A stretch of DNA of 64,000 nt from Candidatus Sumerlaeota bacterium (GCA_016928995.1 JAFGJS010000054.1:22536-86535); one strand, 5' to 3'. Positions 28,801-37,426 are shown, counted from the stretch's first letter. Notes: generated by a model from the sequence alone, not told the origin. A program made the numbers and translations.

Positions 28801-29794
28801 CGAGCGGCGGAATGGATGGATCCTCGCGATACAGCGAAAAGAATGGACCCGAGATTGATTTCGCCTGCGGGGATGTAAGCCACTTGCCCCCCCTGCTATC
28901 GGTGACGGCAGCCCAGGCGTCCGTCCAGTCAGCGTCTAAATCCGTCACCTGCGCGTCATCCAAATTATACCGCGCAAACTCACGAAGATCGGCTCTGCGT
29001 ATTCCGATAAGCTGCGCGCCGCCCGAAACTGAGCGACAAATCCAGAGCGAATTCGAAGACATGGCGGCCTGATCGAGATTGCACTGCTGATAGTCGCCAA
29101 ACTCCCACTGCCGTTGCCGCCGGCAGGAATCCGAGCCGTCCGCCCGCAGAAGGTAACGCCCGACCCCCCATCCTTTTACCGCCAGCAGCATACCGCGCTG
29201 ATCCAATCCGCTTGCGAGAATCTTCGCATCTTCGGAAGTTCCCTCCGCCACCATCCAGCCGGCATTTTCACCGTCAAGCCACTGCTCTTCCCGTGGGGAA
29301 AACTGCATCCCCGAAGGCATCTTTATTGTTTGAATGCTCTGATCGTGCAGCAGCGCGAGGAATCCATCTCCGTCGGCTCTGGCGCAGACATCCAGCGCTC
29401 CCTTGTCATTCATGAGCTCGCGAGGCACGCGGCTGCGCTTATGAATCGCGAGCAGGCCATGCGAAGCCGTCCCCAGAGCGAGCCAATCGCCCGATTCAGC
29501 CAGAGTCGTGAAAGGCTGCCGCTCCACATAGTCCTTGCCTGGACGAGGATCTGCAATTGAATCGATGGAATTCCAACGCCCGTTGGTGAACCAGAAAAGC
29601 CGGGGATTGACGGTCCATAGCATGCCAATGGCCAGCAGCGTCACAATGCCGGCAAAGCAAGGAATAAAGATCCAGACAAACTTCACCTTGAAGGTTTCGG
29701 CGAAAAGCCACCCATGCCGTTCAAGCGCCTTGCTTCTCAGTTCCGCGGTCCACGCCGTTAAATCAGAGGTCCGTTTGTCCACAGGTCGTTCCAT
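22829..29794 (-). CDS. Giant membrane-anchored beta-propeller/coiled-coil protein
   Basis: A 2321-residue protein with one N-terminal membrane helix (about 37-61, VKFVWIFIPCFAGIVTLLAIGMLW) after a short, basic cytoplasmic tail. Residues about 65-1085 and 1330-2321 contain many short repeats resembling two-component-regulator or WD-like propeller blades (TTQGAFRYDQ, LVSDGAGLAEYD, ILPAGGAINLCTASD, ILTDAGVGIHDE). They flank a charged coiled coil at about 1095-1310. The 5' end overlaps the preceding gene by 37 bases. I propose a sensor or scaffold, with the propellers possibly outside the cytoplasm; the topology depends on the single helix. I recognise no named family. Confidence 0.75.
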   Translation of the reverse strand: MERPVDKRTSDLTAWTAELRSKALERHGWLFAETFKVKFVWIFIPCFAGIVTLLAIGMLWTVNPRLFWFTNGRWNSIDSIADPRPGKDYVERQPFTTLAESGDWLALGTASHGLLAIHKRSRVPRELMNDKGALDVCARADGDGFLALLHDQSIQTIKMPSGMQFSPREEQWLDGENAGWMVAEGTSEDAKILASGLDQRGMLLAVKGWGVGRYLLRADGSDSCRRQRQWEFGDYQQCNLDQAAMSSNSLWICRSVSGGAQLIGIRRADLREFARYNLDDAQVTDLDADWTDAWAAVTDSRGGKWLTSPQAKSISGPFFSLYREDPSIPPLDDQNIAAARLADSAIWISTGQGGYGYHIPSHSMSCIFGGGADQIAVARSPSSGDSVALFPTSHGLKTCRMDKNGRASVAEIDPNAIEEIGVSEYDGAVVYTRQTLMENNEKRREVCYVRSVLADHPRPAVINAGTQWERSASSPNALQIKGIQKAESNRLIVATTQGAFRYDQSRHDYQDISRSLFFVRNGDSYELKEGTLSAFESVVSSDGIIAALAQEELSAQTGWQPYLFMGEGGGANKWRCLDSFGLNDGRKPSSIAVAAGRVFGKDENGSLYRYPKETLRDQDCEAFFSGAFSCLIDRVEAKEESFIGDIYGRQGASRGIIFMGMSGMLCHYDLRNGEASELGIPQGHIIAELRGANSKGGRTLEVAARTMEGRVLLRNEILVEQTALAEWKLWGEGRLSFAPDSIKAIAKTESGHILVSDGAGLAEYDPRWGSWKQHSIPDYVSSNAITSILPAGGAINLCTASDYVYHSDENGAYRKWPEAVRVYPGSSGLWCVMQDGGISWFANSFATSDRRLCHATSDMKEFIESNALWLWQPETEAAGNFFFLPGRNGLCGIYDATLNNFSTVRLKISAALDRVQCSGEAIALAAGDDVMWGYAERAGLSLSSVRKLDGNRKAYDMLLQPDQLRIATISANGGIKVEDYQNVSQPSASGERRRGGIPAYGFNPVAVVGAIETEPLIHMIDDHGRVVKYSVAEGAWEIVSQPPADASLHGWIGARRGDDKVELELLFRQSSGDALSVNVSDQKRKITYRCDPAELAPYFKSLADAEEIKALAQEAEAKRLSDQFATSEKCRKELSQKQADLNAESKRISKQIADNNQKRNASLARQKSAKDKISQNEKYVTDNTAEIKSIKAQLNSEEAQGWSLGAYMQRRRLQKSLKEAQNRLDWFEQGIVQAQSGLQNLSQELEKLELEQPRLELENQRIAEELPGLAEELRLADDLIQKTESSIKLAKSLAEQARAEKLKYTQLAQHYEHVSTPKDDEAICSGKLWIYRANGQTNYRMRTQEDFIELHCQDGGFVEDAYDEALLLDDGRIIAQCASGRLVLAPNADRKTLDILQRTSLEFEPELQASSPAGLVVAASPQGSPRYLKRRLSDLTGTINGETQHVVADVAYGPLKLQCIAAAGGGLAFHWVDPANSGDVLPPVWSGQRLAVQAARDMHVSATGELIILTDAGVGIHDENTLQLQAWHPLRQGIRFFHAVYDSGGANDCIIETPDGFVCYENGVLSGNGQDQSISLVCRAGNDCRWLFDLQQCQLKQVYWNDERQVPVERKWEAEDTGYRFADDWVVSVAEGSNTAFICNTRHRGLAFHLDPSNGREGILTDGWRSQADPELYANAAWRAKEEGNFIRFTTSDDGGVFVKGKFFSDVGGQIVADGDEIVSLLPDRGLLTRDAREPMNTTRYAPFSESMPEGLLLGCDAKGVYLEAPEIDFRWRCLGDSATPLWSRDFEPEPASAAKLLTEWRRDKGQWQAWIRSISGDRTCLTRVWGKNRFLWDDVFDVEVLSTNNIVAATELGIIAIRLDGNSDAVEEGLIEDVDIGDLEEARNEEGLRCGVMVKNWRTPKNWALLTGNDERIVTAQKNVAAGKLRRSVVSLNKTRRNPTGNLEYCFEDSWPLKSSLSRFASLEIRMDGMPFDDFIVNGRFVFDNVDAVCSEPEVENTIIWHGCESEYSSVAGYQLFKYAADRSRPGELRLIDVRLLAKRYDYLRFDKDRLWGLSQSADKLGGRGIDDLTSVFPFDRKQLTADAIGAFRNGDCAIINESNLEWSVKQRFLDSQLPYVSISDGDWIRNGESLLFALPGSNVRMWAFDYFLSLSSNPDDESFALGTMCGVWEAPWSDSGLSVITHPKGRLLEVMAPDGKAGQWSNGFKSFGGDAESHAQILQTVFRVRFHEGDLWALCTPPQKSSFSPFPFLGMSLDPGEFQVSVDEIRFQSRSYPSSNDAWWIGRKPFVDLCDGVLDSDNPHILWLCSSSNGVFKVFIDKL

Positions 29795-31335
29795 GGCGCA
29801 TCTTCATCCTTGAGCTTGTTGATGTAGTTGATCATGTTCTGATGGTTGGATCGTTCCCCATCAACATTCTCTTGTTTCAGCTGATGGTACGCTGCGGCAA
29901 GCTCTGCGCGAGCGAACAGCATGACTAATGGCGTCCAGGTTTTTTCGAACAGGGAGGCATGCGTGGGCGGCCGGCCGAAAACGAGCCGCTGGATGTTCCG
30001 CAACACCTCCAGGCGCAAAGGCGCTCGTATTTCACGAGTCAACAGCAACCACGCACAAGGCGCTTCATGCAGAACGATGTCTGCAACAGCGCGATTCTCT
30101 TCCTTGTTTTTCAAATCACCGTCATCGTTTGCATACTGATGCAAACTCTCCGCAAGCGCCGTCACATGCCCGATTGACGTTCGCGCTCCGCCGGTCTTGC
30201 GGCACTGGCCGATTGCACTCAAAAATTCAATCCACCCTCTCAGGAGCTGAACATCAAATTCCTGAAGCAGATCCTTCCGCTTGTCTTCCAGCGCCCAATC
30301 GAGCAGACGCTTGAATTGAGCGCCGAAACCGGCCGGCGAATTCCCCGTCAGCGCCTCTTGCCATTGGTTGACGACAAGACCTTCCGTGAGCAACCCCATC
30401 AAAACACGCCGCCTCGCCTTCCGCGGCGCCACAAGTTCGCTCCATCCGCCGCGAAGCGCATATCCAGCGACCTGAGACGCAACGCTTAAATAGTTTGAAA
30501 CACACTCCTCAAGCTTGCCGCCGTCGATCCCGTTGGGTGAATTCTGCAGCAGATCGCGTATTTCTCGCGCCTGGCAGAGATACTCCCCCCACAGCATGCT
30601 GAGCCGCGCAGGGGAGCATCGCGTCAGGGCAAAGCCGCTCAAGGCCGGCGTATATTTTTTCAGCGTCGCCCAAATGGAATGAACGCACTGCCGGGGATCG
30701 CTGCGCCACATTTGAAGAGCTTCGCGCAACGCCCTGAAAAAACGCCTCGGAACGAACAAATGATCATCGTCATTTTTGCGAATGAGTTTGCATAAATCGC
30801 CGCCGTTTTTGCGCCACTGCTCGCAGATTCCGTATAGCGCCACAGCGCTGATCAGGCCTCCGCATAAAGCCGCCATGATAAATAAGGCGATGGCCCAGTT
30901 GGAAAATTCCGGCCCGAATACGCACAAAGCCCTGTGCGCCCCAAGGATGAATATTATTCCAGCGACAATAGCGACGGAGGGATAATAAACATGCATATGA
31001 CCGGATCTGGAATAGATCACACATACTCGCAGCAATCCGAATGCAGTCACGACAAACAAAAACGGAAACAATTCATAAAAATGGGTTAATTCGATCAAGC
31101 GCGCTGCGGCGGGAATGTTGAAAAGCGAGTTCCAACCGAACAGCGCGCAAGCTCCAATGCACGGAGCCAGCAAGATCGCCACGCACGTCACGAAAAAGTC
31201 AACCACAGCTCCCAGCGCGTCGAATATCGTTTTCGGCAACGCCGCGATATGGGCGCCGCTCGCATGATGCGGCGCCGGCGCGTCCCGGTGCCATCGCAAT
31301 CGAGGATCGCTTGAAGATTCGGCCATTTGAATCAT
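29758..31335 (-). CDS. Hypothetical four-helix membrane protein
   Basis: A 525-residue protein. About four membrane helices lie in the first 190 residues (FFVTCVAILLAPCIGACALF, FELFPFLFVVTAFGLL-like, VAIVAGIIFILGAH, WAIALFIMAALCGGLISAVALYG). A mostly helical cytoplasmic domain of about 330 residues follows. I recognise no family. It overlaps the giant propeller gene by 37 bases, implying coupled expression and probably a shared membrane complex. Two in-frame ATG codons, at 31335 and three codons downstream (the latter giving MAESSS), are both possible starts; AGGAG and GGGA lie upstream. Confidence 0.7.
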   Translation of the reverse strand: MIQMAESSSDPRLRWHRDAPAPHHASGAHIAALPKTIFDALGAVVDFFVTCVAILLAPCIGACALFGWNSLFNIPAAARLIELTHFYELFPFLFVVTAFGLLRVCVIYSRSGHMHVYYPSVAIVAGIIFILGAHRALCVFGPEFSNWAIALFIMAALCGGLISAVALYGICEQWRKNGGDLCKLIRKNDDDHLFVPRRFFRALREALQMWRSDPRQCVHSIWATLKKYTPALSGFALTRCSPARLSMLWGEYLCQAREIRDLLQNSPNGIDGGKLEECVSNYLSVASQVAGYALRGGWSELVAPRKARRRVLMGLLTEGLVVNQWQEALTGNSPAGFGAQFKRLLDWALEDKRKDLLQEFDVQLLRGWIEFLSAIGQCRKTGGARTSIGHVTALAESLHQYANDDGDLKNKEENRAVADIVLHEAPCAWLLLTREIRAPLRLEVLRNIQRLVFGRPPTHASLFEKTWTPLVMLFARAELAAAYHQLKQENVDGERSNHQNMINYINKLKDEDAPWNDLWTNGPLI

Positions 31336-31391
31336 TCCCTGCGCGGAGCTCCTGGATTAGATCAATCGCCAGCGCCCCGTCGATTTTTTTC

Positions 31392-31964
31392 TTATTCAAC
31401 GCCGCTTCTTTGTGCGGCGATCCGCCGCCTTAGCGCCTCAATGTCAGCGCGCACGCGTTCAATATCAATCCGGGTTCGCGCAGCCAATTGATCAATGTGC
31501 AAGGATCTCCTGGCATTCATCCTGGCGCCCTGACTCCGCTCTTCTATCTTTGCGAGAAATCCCAATAATTGATCGATGTCTTGCGTCAACAAGCGATATC
31601 TCTGACCAGCCAAATCAGCGTCAGTCTCATATCGTTTGACTTTTTTCTCCCACACATCGCCGAGACGGCCATTTTCACGTTCAAGCCGCCGATGCACACG
31701 CCGGCTGTAGGCGATTCGCAAATCCAGCCAGAGGCGCATCAGCGACGCACAAACATTTCGACGCCAGGACTGGCCTCGTAAGCCGGACATTTCTTGATTG
31801 ACGGACGTCGTCTGCTCATGGAGTTGATCGATTCGCTTTTTCACATCATCCTCCCAAGCCCCCGGCTGTCCGAGGTCTTTCTGTATCGTTTCATGCAATT
31901 GTTCGAGTTGAACTTCCACAGCCAGCTCCCAATTGTCAGGTTTGCCAGATTGAATCAGCGTCAT
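31392..31964 (-). CDS. Coiled-coil hypothetical protein
   Basis: A 190-residue, strongly charged, almost wholly helical protein without membrane segments. Heptad-like segments occur at about 15-60 and 105-190. The C-terminus (RIDIERVRADIEALRRRI) resembles the C-terminus of the protein encoded upstream (RNDIARVRDDIRNLSDLI), suggesting the two associate through matching coiled coils. It lies 30 bases after that gene and 56 bases before the membrane protein gene. I recognise no family. It could be an adaptor between the ATPases and the membrane components. Confidence 0.65.
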   Translation of the reverse strand: MTLIQSGKPDNWELAVEVQLEQLHETIQKDLGQPGAWEDDVKKRIDQLHEQTTSVNQEMSGLRGQSWRRNVCASLMRLWLDLRIAYSRRVHRRLERENGRLGDVWEKKVKRYETDADLAGQRYRLLTQDIDQLLGFLAKIEERSQGARMNARRSLHIDQLAARTRIDIERVRADIEALRRRIAAQRSGVE

Positions 31965-31994
31965 ACGTCAAGATCGATTGAGCGAATGCTTCGG

Positions 31995-34001
31995 TCATTT
32001 CGATCGTTTTGATGCTGCGATCAGGTCGCTCAAGTTGCGTATGTCATCGCGCACCCGGGCGATATCGTTACGGATTTGCACTGTTGATGCCGCGGTGCTG
32101 GCGGCGCCTTCCGTTGTCGTCGTCAGTTTGCGCGTTGATTTTTCCATCTTGTCAAAGGATCGCCACAACCGGTTAAAGTCGTTCTTCAATTTGATATACT
32201 CGCTCTTCAGCGCTTTGACATCCGCCTCATGCCCTTTAATCATCCTATCAAGGTCCGTTCTCTGCTGATTGACATTCTGGACGCGCTCCGCTCCAGCGGA
32301 GACGATTCTCATGACTTCTTTCACGATCTCCCGGTTGATGGTCTTTTCCGCGGTCTCCTTGATATGATCGATGGTCGACTCGGACTTGAGCATTGATTCC
32401 GCAAAGCTGTCAACTTCGTCGAAAAGTTCGACTTTCACGCTATGCTGGGCGAGACCTGCCTTGATTTCAGAAAGCGGCCGGAATTGATCCATGGGAAGGG
32501 AAAAGGTCTTCACGGACCCCTCTGTTCCGGCGACCGGAGCAAACAGCGCAATATGCCTTGTGAAATCTTGTTCTCCAAAAAGAGCGGCGCCCAATTTCCG
32601 CGCGGCCAATGGTCCCGGCTGCATTCGCGGCACGAGAAACAATGAACGGCCCGCCGGAATAAACATTTTCAAGTTCACCTGATCGCGCCATGCCATGCTC
32701 AAATCAAACCGGCTGATCGCCAGCCCCCGTCCGCTCCGTTCATATCCTCTCAGCCGCAGTCCGATATCCGCGTTCTGTTGCGGCGCCGCCCCAATCGCAT
32801 AGTCGGTCGTGACGATGTGAAGCGCCTCCGCGTTCGGCGCCAGCTCCTTTGGGACCGGACAGATGCGGGCATAATGGACGCGCCCAAGTTCATCCTCATC
32901 ATCGATCCATTCAAGGATCAACGCGCTGAGTTCCGGAGGGACTACAGTCATCGAGTCGCTTGGAAATAAAAGAAGGGGATCGGGAAATGGCAGAACAGCG
33001 GCATCCCGGTGTTTCCTGATGAGTTGATTCAGTTTTTTTATCTGCCGTTCACGCGAAGCGATGTCCGCTTTCAATTCGCTGATGCGCGCTTCAAGCTTCT
33101 GTTCACGGCGGCCTTCCCGCAATTTTATCTCCAGCGTGAAGCGGCTTTCTTTCGCCTGCTCGCGACTCATGGATTTGCCGGAGGATGTGTCTAATTTGCC
33201 GCTTGCCGCCGTTGTTATTTTCGTGCTGACGGGCAACTTCAAGAAAACAGAGTCGCCATAAAGATCAACAATATGCGGAGGCCGGGAAGACAGAAGCACA
33301 CGGTGAGGCGACGCATCTCCCCATTGAAGTTTGCTCAGCCATTTCATCGGTGATAAAATCTCGTACGGCCACTCGATGTATATCGCCGGCTGGCGGGATT
33401 CTGTCGCCCGCCACCAGATCCGCACATCCGGATTCAGCAGGATTGCATGCGGAGGCTCCCACCCGAACACGCCGTTTTTTACTTCAAGTTCCCAGAAGAA
33501 AGAAAAAGGCGAATTCCCCGCATCCCACGCCACCGGACAAGCGCCCACCATCGTCGTGTCCAGATTACACAAGATTTTAAGCACATACTGCGCCTGTTCA
33601 TCGTTTCGAGCGCCGATCAAGAAGCGCGCCTTCGGACCAAAAGGAATCCCCTCTTCGTTGTGCTGACGCCGCCAAGCGCCGAAGCGCCCGGCATAAAGCC
33701 CATGATGCCGCTGCCGGCATTCCTGTTTCCAATAGACCGGATCCCGCCGTTTCCACGCCGCTTCTCGCATCAGGCAATCGGCGAAGCGCTGCGTCACGGC
33801 TTTTCTGTTTGATGGAGGTTCAGGCGCATATTCCCATTTACACATGGCGATAGTGTTCCGAAAGTATTCTTCGTCGTGAGTGAGATCCTCATGATCGACA
33901 AGATACCAATCATCCACCCGCTCCATTGTCTTGGGAAACAGCTTGTTAAAAGTCTGAAACGCGTCCGCGACATGCTCTGCATGTTTGAAATAGTAAGTCA
34001 T
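31995..34001 (-). CDS. Hypothetical protein with C-terminal coiled coils
   Basis: A 668-residue soluble protein. The N-terminal 260 residues form a Trp-rich globular domain (RIWWRATESRQPAIYIEWPYEI). A coiled coil follows at about 290-350. A second globular domain spans about 355-530 (VHYARICPVPKEL, PAGRSLFLVPRMQ), and a long coiled coil lies at about 545-668. Its start codon overlaps the stop of the previous gene in an ATGA, so the two are translationally coupled. I recognise no family. Its position between a MoxR ATPase and membrane genes would suit a client or scaffold of the ATPase. Confidence 0.7.
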   Translation of the reverse strand: MTYYFKHAEHVADAFQTFNKLFPKTMERVDDWYLVDHEDLTHDEEYFRNTIAMCKWEYAPEPPSNRKAVTQRFADCLMREAAWKRRDPVYWKQECRQRHHGLYAGRFGAWRRQHNEEGIPFGPKARFLIGARNDEQAQYVLKILCNLDTTMVGACPVAWDAGNSPFSFFWELEVKNGVFGWEPPHAILLNPDVRIWWRATESRQPAIYIEWPYEILSPMKWLSKLQWGDASPHRVLLSSRPPHIVDLYGDSVFLKLPVSTKITTAASGKLDTSSGKSMSREQAKESRFTLEIKLREGRREQKLEARISELKADIASRERQIKKLNQLIRKHRDAAVLPFPDPLLLFPSDSMTVVPPELSALILEWIDDEDELGRVHYARICPVPKELAPNAEALHIVTTDYAIGAAPQQNADIGLRLRGYERSGRGLAISRFDLSMAWRDQVNLKMFIPAGRSLFLVPRMQPGPLAARKLGAALFGEQDFTRHIALFAPVAGTEGSVKTFSLPMDQFRPLSEIKAGLAQHSVKVELFDEVDSFAESMLKSESTIDHIKETAEKTINREIVKEVMRIVSAGAERVQNVNQQRTDLDRMIKGHEADVKALKSEYIKLKNDFNRLWRSFDKMEKSTRKLTTTTEGAASTAASTVQIRNDIARVRDDIRNLSDLIAASKRSK

Positions 34002-35551
34002 CGTGAAACTCCAGCGGACTTCAGCATTTGTGATGTCCAGGAACAGGCCAGCCGTAAAAACTCCTCGCGCAGTTTAGAGAAAAGGTCTCCGCGCGCGCCG
34101 ACTGAATTTGTGGGTGAGGCTGGCTGCAGTTCGCAGCCCACGCTCGAGTCCCTCTTATTATATAAAACAGACCAGAGAGAAGCCTTTCCGTCGACGGTCT
34201 CCAGAACAACGAGATGATGGAGATTGCGCGGAAGAGCGTAACGCTGTTTGTCCGGCGAAACCGCCGCTGCCCTTTTCAAACGCTCCAGATCCTTACGTAA
34301 AATAATCCCGCAACGCCAATGCACAGGCAAAGCGTCTTCACGCGTTCGCGCCTCGCTCCAAGACCATTCAGCGTCCGGCCATTCAAGAGCATAAGGACGT
34401 GAAAAAATGGCCCGGATCAGCGAGACTGGCGGCATGCACAATGCATTGGAGCCCTTCCACTTGTCATCTTCGTACTCCAGCACTTGATAGAACGCGGGGA
34501 TGGCGCGGGAAAACGCGCAAGTGATCTGGAGCCGATCACAAAGCATTTCACGCAAGTCATGCGCCAAAAGCAGCACGACAGCAGGAAGCGCCGAAGCTGG
34601 ACTGGCTATGATTTTGGCGCCGTTAGGATCGGGTTCGAGCATGACGTCGGATTGTTCGATGAACGTCGACTCATACGAAGAAGCCCAACAGAACTCAACG
34701 ACAAGCTCAGGATCTGGGAACGATTCGGGAGGAGCGTTCAGCCGGGGATCCTTTCCATTCGCCAGCAGCCATTCCCCATATTCGCCCAACATGAGAGTGA
34801 AAGGCGAAAACTGACCCCATCTGGCATATTCTTCATATGTTCGGACGATAGGATCGCAGACCGTCGCCCGGCGGGCTCGCAACAAGATGTCATAGTAGGG
34901 AACATTTTCGGAAGCTGCGGATGCCTTGAGAAACACGCCGATTGCCGCGTAATCCAAACGCTCAAGAAAGTTGCCGTCGCCATAGGCGGCCTCATACGCG
35001 TCAGTCGCCAAAGCCCCCGCTTCAACGCCTGGTTGCGCGGCCTTGATGAACCAATCCCAATGCGATGACGTGGTCTTTTGCGCGCCCCAATTTCGACTGG
35101 CTTCATTAATGTCAGCCAAGGAACTTCGTATATTCACGGCCATATCAGCATACTCATCCATGTCCACCACGGCCATCAGGGGAGATTGAAGCTGCATCCA
35201 TGCCCGCATCAGCACCGGAAGCAAGCTGGCGCAGACATCATGATTTCTTGCGTCCTGACTCGATTTGCGGCCAATCGCGGTCTGCAGACCGCACAGATTG
35301 CCGGTCACCCCTTCAAGCCAGCCGCTATAGGCCTCGGATAAATCATGTGCCGGCAGAGAATAGTAGCCGATGATCGGCAGCATTGTGGCCACGCAGGAGT
35401 CCAAAACAAGCGGAAGCGGAAGAGGACAGCCGAATTGCGCGGATGTGGAAACAATGTTCAACGCGCGATCCAACATCGCCCGCTTGTCGCTCTCTTCATG
35501 AGGGACAAGCATACAGCAGGAGGTTGATTGTAAAAGGGCGGACTTTTCCAT
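33998..35551 (-). CDS. Hypothetical protein of unknown fold
   Basis: A 517-residue soluble protein with no recognised domain. Features are a helical first half with several Trp residues (SSHWDWFIKAAQPG, YARWGQFSPFTLMLGEYGEWLL) and a second half with acidic, Trp-containing stretches (LEWPDAEWSWSEART, LPVHWRCGIILRKDLERLKRAA). It starts nine bases after the MoxR gene and overlaps the next gene by four bases. In MoxR-vWA ternary systems the proteins adjacent to MoxR are often poorly conserved partners, so it may be one, but I cannot assign it. Confidence 0.7.
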   Translation of the reverse strand: MEKSALLQSTSCCMLVPHEESDKRAMLDRALNIVSTSAQFGCPLPLPLVLDSCVATMLPIIGYYSLPAHDLSEAYSGWLEGVTGNLCGLQTAIGRKSSQDARNHDVCASLLPVLMRAWMQLQSPLMAVVDMDEYADMAVNIRSSLADINEASRNWGAQKTTSSHWDWFIKAAQPGVEAGALATDAYEAAYGDGNFLERLDYAAIGVFLKASAASENVPYYDILLRARRATVCDPIVRTYEEYARWGQFSPFTLMLGEYGEWLLANGKDPRLNAPPESFPDPELVVEFCWASSYESTFIEQSDVMLEPDPNGAKIIASPASALPAVVLLLAHDLREMLCDRLQITCAFSRAIPAFYQVLEYEDDKWKGSNALCMPPVSLIRAIFSRPYALEWPDAEWSWSEARTREDALPVHWRCGIILRKDLERLKRAAAVSPDKQRYALPRNLHHLVVLETVDGKASLWSVLYNKRDSSVGCELQPASPTNSVGARGDLFSKLREEFLRLACSWTSQMLKSAGVSR

Positions 35552-35560
35552 GATTGACGC

Positions 35561-36871
35561 CTAGATAAACGGATTTATTTTGCGCAGCAAATCGCCCTCG
35601 GCCTCGGGCGAATCCCAGATCAGATTGAAGATGCCAAGTTCATTCGAATCGGGAGATTTGATCAAGCGGCCAGCAGTGAACGAATCATCGCAAAGCAGCG
35701 CGTGGGCGAGCGCGACTTTTTTCAGCGACCGGAGCTTCCGGGGCGAAATCGTCCACGTGATTTGATGCATGCTGGGATCCGTGTTGTTCTTCATCAATTC
35801 CAGGGCGATGTTGATAAAGCGCTCATTAAAACTTTTTACTTCACCAACGTCGAACGCATCGATGTCATCCCAGAACATCGCGCGTCCGGCGAATAAAAGA
35901 TCGTTGACACACGCACGCTCTTCGGGTCGCACCGGCAAATCCAACAACGTCTCATGAAAATCGTCGTCATTGATGAACCTCGACTGCTCTCTTTGCCATG
36001 CCTTATTGACGGCATTGACCATGCTCGAATTATTCACATCTCCATCGTCGGAGCCGAAGGACAACGTCGGCACGCGCAATCGAACAGAAAAGCGGTCCAA
36101 AAAAGCGTAAAGGAAGGAAAAATCCTCGCCTCTTTCCGCCACGCCCGGCACGGCGCCGCCAAACTGACCCGGCATTTCATTTGTCGCTCCAATCAGCATC
36201 ACAGCGTCAGCAGGCACATTGGCGCCCCAGTTGAAGTAAGTTCGCTCCTGAAGAAGCGTCAGCAGCGTGTTTAGGATCGAGCTGCTGGCCTTGAACACTT
36301 CATCGAAGAAAAGACCTCGCACACCGGGTCCAGTCGCGAAACTGAAGTTGATCCGAACCAATATTCCTTTTTTCATATATTCCAGACTCAGAGGGCCGAA
36401 AATTTCATCGGGCTGAGTGTAGCGGCTCAGCAGATAGTGAAAGTACTTCTGCACTTTCTGCTCTGCGTCGCTGCGCGCATGCCATTGCCGGATGTCCTCC
36501 ACCGGCATTTCCAACAACTGGGCGTGTTGATCATCAACGCAAGCTTCAGACAAACCCAAGAGGCGATAAGCGAGCAAAGCGATTTGTGTCTTCGCCGTTC
36601 CCGGAGGTCCGATCAGCAAGACGTTTTCACGGGCGATGAGACCGGCCAACAGCCAATCCGTCAAATAGCCGGCGATATGCCGAGCGCCTTCGTCATTCGG
36701 CCCCATGCCGACAAATGCGCGCCGGAGAATGTCTCGCGCCTGCCGCAGCCGTCTCATGCTGATGTCCAGCCACTCTTGCAGCTGGGCCTTGTCGGGCCAT
36801 TCCTTATCGCTTTTCCGCCCCAAAATCAGATTTGACCATTGAGGCGAACTCCAATCGCTGGGCAAAGGCAT
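35561..36871 (-). CDS. MoxR-family AAA+ ATPase
   Basis: A 436-residue ATPase with the MoxR/RavA hallmarks: Walker A GPPGTAKT (88-95), YTQPDEIFGPLS (151-162), Walker B GLFFDEVFKA (187-194), sensor 1 IGATNE, and a FLDRFSVRLRVP segment. MoxR ATPases work as chaperones that, with vWA partners, load metals or remodel complexes. Two vWA proteins are encoded 14 kb downstream in the same orientation. An N-terminal 55-residue extension rich in Trp and Arg precedes the core. It lies 54 bases after the preceding gene and nine bases before the next. Confidence 0.92.
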   Translation of the reverse strand: MPLPSDWSSPQWSNLILGRKSDKEWPDKAQLQEWLDISMRRLRQARDILRRAFVGMGPNDEGARHIAGYLTDWLLAGLIARENVLLIGPPGTAKTQIALLAYRLLGLSEACVDDQHAQLLEMPVEDIRQWHARSDAEQKVQKYFHYLLSRYTQPDEIFGPLSLEYMKKGILVRINFSFATGPGVRGLFFDEVFKASSSILNTLLTLLQERTYFNWGANVPADAVMLIGATNEMPGQFGGAVPGVAERGEDFSFLYAFLDRFSVRLRVPTLSFGSDDGDVNNSSMVNAVNKAWQREQSRFINDDDFHETLLDLPVRPEERACVNDLLFAGRAMFWDDIDAFDVGEVKSFNERFINIALELMKNNTDPSMHQITWTISPRKLRSLKKVALAHALLCDDSFTAGRLIKSPDSNELGIFNLIWDSPEAEGDLLRKINPFI

Positions 36872-36925
36872 AATCCGCGCCTCTCTCTATCAGGTTGTGT
36901 TTGATCATGTCCGGAATATTACATC

Positions 36926-37426
36926 TTATATCTGACGCTCGCGTTTCAGCTCGTGATTCACTTCGCGATCCGGGCTGCGCTTTTCTAAAAGTCTCATGCA
37001 TTCGAGTACGGCGACTTTCACGCTGGTCTTATCGCAGGGAAGCGATTCCAACTGCCCATCCCAATCCAAATCGGGAAACATTTGATTGAGAATTTCGATC
37101 AAATGTTCACTGGTGTGAACGAGCAGCTTATTGTGTCCTTTCATGCATTCATCATGCGCATTCACCGGCCCTTCAAACTGCACGGTCATTCCAATATCAC
37201 CGATAGTTTCATCGCCGACAGAAATGCCGATGCACACATTCCCGGTGCCGGATTCCAACGGTCCCCTGATGGAATCCGCTTCGATTTCCTTTTTTCTGGG
37301 AATAGGGTCATCGGTTGACGCAATCTCGACATACTCAATCTCCGGGTTGTCTTTTTCTTCCGCGGTCAGCTTGCGTTCACGGTAGACTTTCGGCTTCTGG
37401 GGAAACTTGACGCTCTTGGCGCTCAT
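36926..37426 (-). CDS. Small conserved-looking hypothetical protein
   Basis: A 166-residue acidic protein without membrane segments. The start at 37426 follows AAGGAG by eight bases. The N-terminal 45 residues are charged and probably disordered. The middle has beta-strand character (GTGNVCIGISVGDETIGDIGMTVQFEGP). The C-terminal half is helical (EHLIEILNQMFPDLDWDG, KVAVLECMRLLEKR). I recognise no family. It lies between a similar-sized unknown gene and the MoxR gene, with short spacers. It may be a ubiquitin-like or adaptor-type component, but that is a guess. Confidence 0.65.
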   Translation of the reverse strand: MSAKSVKFPQKPKVYRERKLTAEEKDNPEIEYVEIASTDDPIPRKKEIEADSIRGPLESGTGNVCIGISVGDETIGDIGMTVQFEGPVNAHDECMKGHNKLLVHTSEHLIEILNQMFPDLDWDGQLESLPCDKTSVKVAVLECMRLLEKRSPDREVNHELKRERQI

